A DNA stretch of 64,000 nt. Source: CAYSRM01 sp964475205. Its GTDB lineage: Bacteria; Verrucomicrobiota; Kiritimatiellia; UBA8416; CAYSRM01. The position numbers and the translations under genes were made by a program. This document shows positions 60,566-64,000 of the stretch, in pieces. Under the pieces are notes generated by a model, which had not been told where the DNA came from, did not search any database, and saw nothing but the letters and a program-made list of their open reading frames with translations. Every line of letters starts with the position of its first letter. Position 1 is the stretch's first letter. The stretch covers positions 1 to 64,000 of the forward strand of contig CAYYVQ010000005.1 in the NCBI GenBank assembly GCA_964475205.1, written 5' to 3'.

Positions 60566-60881
60566 CTTCCTTTTGTTTTTTGCCCTTGCGCTTCTTTTCC
60601 TTGCCGGTTGTGTGTCGCCGGTAATAGATCCTGACGGCACGGCCAGGATTGCCGTCGAATCTGATGGCAGCATAAGTATCGGGGGTCAGAAGGAATCTCT
60701 TCGGGAAGCGCCGGGGACCTTGAAATCGCTCGGGGCCACTCGAAGTACGTTGATTATTATCGTGGGCCGCCGCAATGCCCCGTTGAGAGCAATGAAAATG
60801 CTTTATCGTGAGCTGGTCAGATCGGGGTTTCCAAAAGTAGTGTTGCGCAAGCCTCTGGAAGCGTCCGTTTCCAAGGAATAA
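60525..60881 (+). CDS. TolR/ExbD-like periplasmic lipoprotein
   Basis: 118 aa. ATG 60525 is preferred (AAGGAG at proper spacing); ATG 60519 is possible. Lipoprotein signal ends LALLFLAGC (Cys29). The mature part reads ARIAVESDGSISIGGQKESL, then TLIIIVGRRNAPLRAMKMLY and ELVRSGFPKVVLRKP. This follows the fold pattern of the ExbD/TolR periplasmic domain (beta strand, DGxxxxxG, I-V-x-A-D-like strand, helix, G-F-x-V-x-L), but with a lipid anchor instead of a TM helix. The gene overlaps the end of hldD by about 41 bp. The similarity is inferred by eye. Confidence 0.55.
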   Translation: MSETICRRTCSQHSFLLFFALALLFLAGCVSPVIDPDGTARIAVESDGSISIGGQKESLREAPGTLKSLGATRSTLIIIVGRRNAPLRAMKMLYRELVRSGFPKVVLRKPLEASVSKE

Positions 60882-60929
60882 CTGTTTCTGGGCGCAAGAT
60901 ACCCGGCGAATCAATACCTGGCAGGGAAT

Positions 60930-61084
60930 ATTGCAGGCATTGACATAGGCAAGGTGACATATGAAGAGTTGCTTGATCTTAATAGAAAAATTGTTGAGAG
61001 ACTGAATTTTACGATTATATGCGTGTCCATGCTGAGATGATGAACTTCAGTGTAGGCGAAAATGTGAAGTTCATTACTTCCTGA
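60930..61084 (+). pseudogene. Small frameshifted gene remnant
   Basis: One frame reads KVTYEELLDLNRKIVERLNF, then is lost; after a shift at about 61020 another frame continues HAEMMNFSVGENVKFITS. Such a combined reading (a short helix-rich N-terminus followed by a GDRV-like beta segment) looks like a small ~60-80-aa protein with a frameshift. The family name is not known to me. A hairpin ATGAACTTCA...TGAAGTTCAT lies at 61040-61074. Confidence 0.4.
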
Positions 61085-61510
61085 GGACAGGAAAAAATTT
61101 GTCCGCTTTCTTCAGCCCTCGTGACTCCGCGCTATTCTGACTCTTATTCAGTTGCATGGCGCTGGTCCGTATAGGATTCAAATGCAGGTACGCTGGCCAA
61201 CAGCAACCATGATCCTGTTCCGTCTATGAGTTTACTCTTGAATCTACCCTGGAAAACATGACCGATCCTGTTGCGCTTTGCTTTGAACCACGCGCTGTAG
61301 CTGACATTCAGCCACTGAATTGACTGGCTGGCATTGGCATAGGGAGTTTGGATTATCAGGTGATAATGGTTGCAGAGAAGCACATAGGAATGAACACTCA
61401 CGCTATATCGCTCTGTCATTTCCTCGAGCAATTCCAGAAAGTGTTCATAGTAACGATTGGTAAAGAATATTTTCTTACGTTCTATGCCCCGGGACGTAAC
61501 ATGATACTAG
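61085..61510 (-). pseudogene. Broken Y1 (RAYT/Transposase_17) transposase
   Basis: On the minus strand from ~61509 the frame gives YHVTSRGIERKKIFFTNRYY, LLEEMTERYSVSVHSYVLLC, the HUH motif NHYHLIIQTP, and SQSIQWLNVSYSAWFKAKRN with GHVFQGRFKSKLI. A TAG stop precedes YHVTSRG where the start should be. Near 61200 the frame shifts: YLHLNPIRTSAMQLNKSQ continues in another frame. Both lesions make it non-functional. It differs from the intact copy at 40384-41382, so it is a separate element rather than a recent duplicate. Confidence 0.75.
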
Positions 61511-61723
61511 CCCTGCCCTTTACCCATAAATACTGACAGGGCTCACGCCCTTTCATTTCCTTGGATCGTTGGAAGCAGGTCGGTTAAGCGTATCCAAGTA
61601 AGGGTGGCGGTTAAGAAAGCGACTAAGCGTACGATCAGGTGCGCGCTTCGCTCTCACACTTAAACCTACACTTCACCGCACACGTAAGCTCACACTTACT
61701 TATTTACACCTAAACGAACTGCT

Positions 61724-61902
61724 TAGCCTTATCTATTCATCAACTTCGTAATGAGAGTGCGCAGGTTGCTTTAGATCAATGGCTTTGCGCAGATAGCCGG
61801 GTGAAGGCGTATGAACATACGTCAAGATCGGCTGGCCAGCAAAGTCGTTGAGATTAAGTGACATGCACACTCGTAATAGGTTTTTATGAATAGATCAGGC
61901 TA
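61724..61902. mobile_element. TA-flanked MITE-like element, 175 bp (copy 2)
   Basis: Element 61726-61900 has ends GCCTTATCTATTCAT and ATGAATAGATCAGGC, inverted with one mismatch, between TA dinucleotides. It is the best-preserved of the family (copy 1 at 42921, fragments at ~7905-7963 and ~117-143). The neighbouring 61511-61723 and 61903-62105 hold no gene; the second includes a tandem GACCCTGTTTGACCCTGTTT near 61992. Confidence 0.85.
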
Positions 61903-62105
61903 GCCATCCCCAACATCTACTCTCAACGGTCTTGCCATAAATGCACTCTCCCATATTACCAACACTCCGTCCAGTGTGAAATGTGAAGACGTGACCCTGT
62001 TTGACCCTGTTTGACTCGAAAAATCCGGGTCACCCCGGGGGCGGGGCTAATGGATGGCCCCAGTCTCGGATGGGGTAAAAAATGGAAGTACCTTCGGGTT
62101 TTCGC

Positions 62106-63185
62106 TCACATTCTCAGCAGTACAGCCCCGCTGCTGAAACCGCCTCCTACAGCGCTTAAAAGGACAATATCGCCCTTTGTTATCCGGCCATCGCGGACGG
62201 CCTCACCCAAAGCAATGGGCACAGAGGCCGATGACGTATTCCCGACCCGATCCACGTTTACCACGACTTTCTCCATGGGACATCCCAAAACTTGAGCAAT
62301 ATTTTCGATAATCCGAATGTTGGCTTGGTGTGGAATCAGCCAGTCCACGTCCCCTATATCCAGACCTGTCTTTTGGAGCACGTCCCGGCTTGCCCGGGTA
62401 ACGCCCTGGATGGCCACCTTGAAAACTATCTTGCCGTCCATCTTGATTACCCTGCCTTCAGCAGCCCTCAGCGTCGTTCTACCCACTGTCCCTGATCCTT
62501 CACACTGAAGAATGTCGGTGTACTGCCCCTGAGAGTACAGACTGACACCAAGCACTCCTGAGCGCGTATCAGCGCCTTCGGGCTTCTTGCGTTCCAGAAC
62601 AACGGCGCCGGCGCCGTCCCCGAATAACACGCATGTTGTTCGATCCTGAAAATCAAGAATGGAAGAATATATCTCGGCGCCAATAACAAGAGCGTTCCTT
62701 GCGAACCCGGCCTGGATATGGGCATATGCTGAACTCAACGCAAAAATAAAACCACTGCAAGCGGCGCTGATGTCGTACGCATAGGCATTTTCCGCGCCGA
62801 TCCTGCGTTGTACAAAATTGGCAGTGGCCGGCAGTCGCATGTCCGGCGTATTGGTGGCGAGAACAATGGCGTCAAGACCTGCAGGTGCAATCCCGGCTGC
62901 ATTCAGAGCCTTGAGGCCGGCATCCGAGGCATAGTCCGATGTCCGGTCTGTTGTGTCGGCAAACCGCCGTTCGTGAATTCCCGTTCTTTTCCGGATCCAT
63001 TCATCAGAAGTGTCCACCATCTTCTCAAATTCGGTGTTGGGAACCACGCGCTCTGGAAGCGCGTATCCCGTCCCTACCAAGCGTGTCTCAAATTGTTCCA
63101 CCGCCGCCTCCTCTGCTTTTTCCAGGGCAGAATGCTTTCGGGCCGTGTCCCGTATCTTCTGGCCGTTTTGTTGAATTAGTGTCAT
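62106..63185 (-). CDS. fabH: 3-oxoacyl-ACP synthase III
   Basis: 359 aa; initiates fatty acid synthesis by condensing acetyl-CoA (or another primer) with malonyl-ACP. The triad is Cys143 (DISAACSGFIFAL), His286 (LIPHQANIRI) and Asn316 (VGNTSSASVPIAL). TSDEWIRKRTGIHERR and GDGAGAVVLE are standard. An N-terminal extension of ~30 residues rich in Gln/Lys/Glu (MTLIQQNGQKIRDTARK) is unusual; the frame and AGAGGA ribosome site support it. It stands alone, away from other fab genes, next to MITE copies. Confidence 0.95.
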   Translation of the reverse strand: MTLIQQNGQKIRDTARKHSALEKAEEAAVEQFETRLVGTGYALPERVVPNTEFEKMVDTSDEWIRKRTGIHERRFADTTDRTSDYASDAGLKALNAAGIAPAGLDAIVLATNTPDMRLPATANFVQRRIGAENAYAYDISAACSGFIFALSSAYAHIQAGFARNALVIGAEIYSSILDFQDRTTCVLFGDGAGAVVLERKKPEGADTRSGVLGVSLYSQGQYTDILQCEGSGTVGRTTLRAAEGRVIKMDGKIVFKVAIQGVTRASRDVLQKTGLDIGDVDWLIPHQANIRIIENIAQVLGCPMEKVVVNVDRVGNTSSASVPIALGEAVRDGRITKGDIVLLSAVGGGFSSGAVLLRM

Positions 63186-63349
63186 TTACAATTCCTCTCT
63201 ATCACTAAATGCTTTTGTCGTCGCAAACTCCCTTTGCCACATAAGTATCCAATATGTTCGTTACCAGGTGTAACAGAAGCGAGTTTTACTCCTGAGAAAT
63301 AGGGACATACAATTTATCATCACTTGCTGCCATCGCGCAAGTGGTCCAG

Positions 63350-63565
63350 GATTCCGAGCAGCAATTCTCATTATGGCCTCTTTCCGCCAAAACCTATTCG
63401 TATGACGATGTGCGGGTAGTAGCGCGGGCTTCACCGAAGCCCAGCGCTGTTGGGGCCTCGGCTTCGGTGAAGCCGGGCCTACTCGCGCATGGCTGCAATA
63501 TCGTGGCGGAACTCTGGCCCACGTCAAACGTGACAAAATGGCCATAATTATTGCTGGATTCCGAG
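63350..63565. mobile_element. MITE-like element, 198 bp, 9-bp target duplication (copy 2)
   Basis: Element 63359-63556 begins CAGCAATTCTCATTATGGCC and ends GGCCATAATTATTGCTG, flanked by GATTCCGAG at 63350-63358 and 63557-63565. It is roughly 90% identical to 26379-26575, including the internal hairpin GGGCTTCACCGAAGCC / GGCTTCGGTGAAGCC. It sits in the 63186-63713 gap, which contains no gene. Confidence 0.9.
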
Positions 63566-63713
63566 TTTGAGAAACACTGGTGCGAAGCCAGAAACGAACA
63601 GGCTATGGGCGATGCAATACATCTGACGGAAAGACGGCGTTCGGGCGAAAATAGTCAGTAGTCTCAGCCCCTGCGTTTAGCCTGTCAAATAAGTCAGTCA
63701 AAAGAGTATAGCA

Positions 63714-64000
63714 TTATATAGTCTGAGGCTCCATAACTGTGCCAGTCGAGGATATTCCAGGTTTTCTTTCAGATGCTTCGGGTTCCACTTTTCTTGCCTC
63801 TTTTTCCGAATCATGTAGCCGTTTCAGGCTTGGATAACGCCTGAAAGCCATAAACCTCATCAGACGGTCGCGAAGCCGAACGCGGCCGAATGGCGCCCAT
63901 CCGCGATAGTAGCTGTGTCCGTAAGGATCGAAGTAGAAGTTATAAGGAACAGCTTTGATCCCGGGCCTCTTGAGAAGCACACGAAGCGCTTCTGTTGCGA
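63714..64000 (-). CDS. Partial CDS, unrecognised protein C-terminus
   Basis: The frame is open to the window edge, so only the last ~95 residues are seen; an apparent GTG start at 63980 is an internal valine in ATEALRVLLKRPGIK. The sequence continues YNFYFDPYGHSYYRGWAPFG and RDRLMRFMAFRRYPSLKRLH, then a polar tail (SEKEARKVEPEASERKPG). It looks like the end of a cytoplasmic enzyme or membrane-associated protein, but no family is recognised. Confidence 0.5.
   Translation of the reverse strand, partial: ATEALRVLLKRPGIKAVPYNFYFDPYGHSYYRGWAPFGRVRLRDRLMRFMAFRRYPSLKRLHDSEKEARKVEPEASERKPGISSTGTVMEPQTI

Noticed and set aside
1..64000. CRISPR array
   Set aside because: No set of short direct repeats at regular spacing with unique spacers was seen; repeats found are dispersed MITE-type.

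Overview
The window looks like a Gram-negative chromosome segment, probably from the PVC superphylum (Lentisphaerota/Kiritimatiellota-like; inference). It carries LPS-heptose genes (hldE-C type adenylyltransferase, hldD), a TonB-dependent receptor, outer-membrane-type lipoproteins, a DUF4914 protein, GH31 and GH2 glycosidases, and large secreted proteins of CsgG, PEGA and formylglycine-generating-enzyme (FGE) type. No phage, CRISPR array or intact toxin-antitoxin system is visible. Gene density is ordinary, but many intergenic gaps are 300-700 bp and filled with small mobile repeats.

Layout. 224-7844: a tightly coupled operon of ECF sigma factor, membrane anti-sigma-like protein, secreted GATase1-like protein, CsgG-like protein and a 1414-aa CsgG/propeller/PEGA/FGE fusion. 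8179-11776 (minus): peroxiredoxin and a 954-aa secreted protein. 12402-14059 (minus): DAHP synthase coupled to a shortened prephenate-dehydratase/ACT protein; 14282-15367: an EEP-family nuclease with helix-hairpin-helix tail. 15571-15834: AbiEi antitoxin relic. 15865-21851: a large lipoprotein and a GH31 glycosidase. 22561-26008 (minus): M20 peptidase, DapA-family aldolase, epimerase. 26624-29715 (minus): J-domain protein, TauE/SafE exporter with small membrane partner, MgtE. 29902-33249: a leader/attenuator-like region, DUF4914 P-loop protein, purC. 33298-40034 (minus): TonB receptor, AI-2E-type permease, three tandem M42 aminopeptidases. 40153-44303: accessory region with a RAYT transposase unit, gene fragments, tRNA-Pro with a duplicated 3' end, a hairpin-dense element, a truncated GIY-YIG gene and a foreign-looking Ldh_2 dehydrogenase. 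44445-51015: AEC transporter, acyl-ACP synthetase/ACP/acyltransferase fusion, Ser/Thr kinase, PQQ-like propeller. 51035-57491: GH2 mannosidase, mntP, Gfo/Idh/MocA oxidoreductase, EA-rich lipoprotein, aldo/keto reductase. 57530-64000: frr-pyrH, heptose genes, TolR-like lipoprotein, transposase relics, fabH and a partial gene.

The strongest unusual signal is the repeat content. Three independent MITE-like families can be resolved with terminal inverted repeats and target duplications: (a) ends CCCGCAT...ATGCGGG with 4-bp YTAR-like duplications (CTAG, CTAA, TTAA, ATAA), including a nested copy for which the matching empty site lies at the very start of the window; (b) ~197-bp elements at 26379 and 63359 with 9-bp duplications; (c) 175-bp elements at 42921 and 61726 flanked by TA. 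Minimal pieces of family (a) sit directly against stop codons of several genes. Separately, a RAYT-like transposase lies between 13-bp inverted ends.

Functionally, the glycosidases, M20/M42 peptidases, DapA-family aldolase, oxidoreductases and TonB receptor suggest a heterotroph degrading glycans and peptides; housekeeping genes (purC, frr, pyrH, fabH, aroF-type DAHPS, hldD) are intact.
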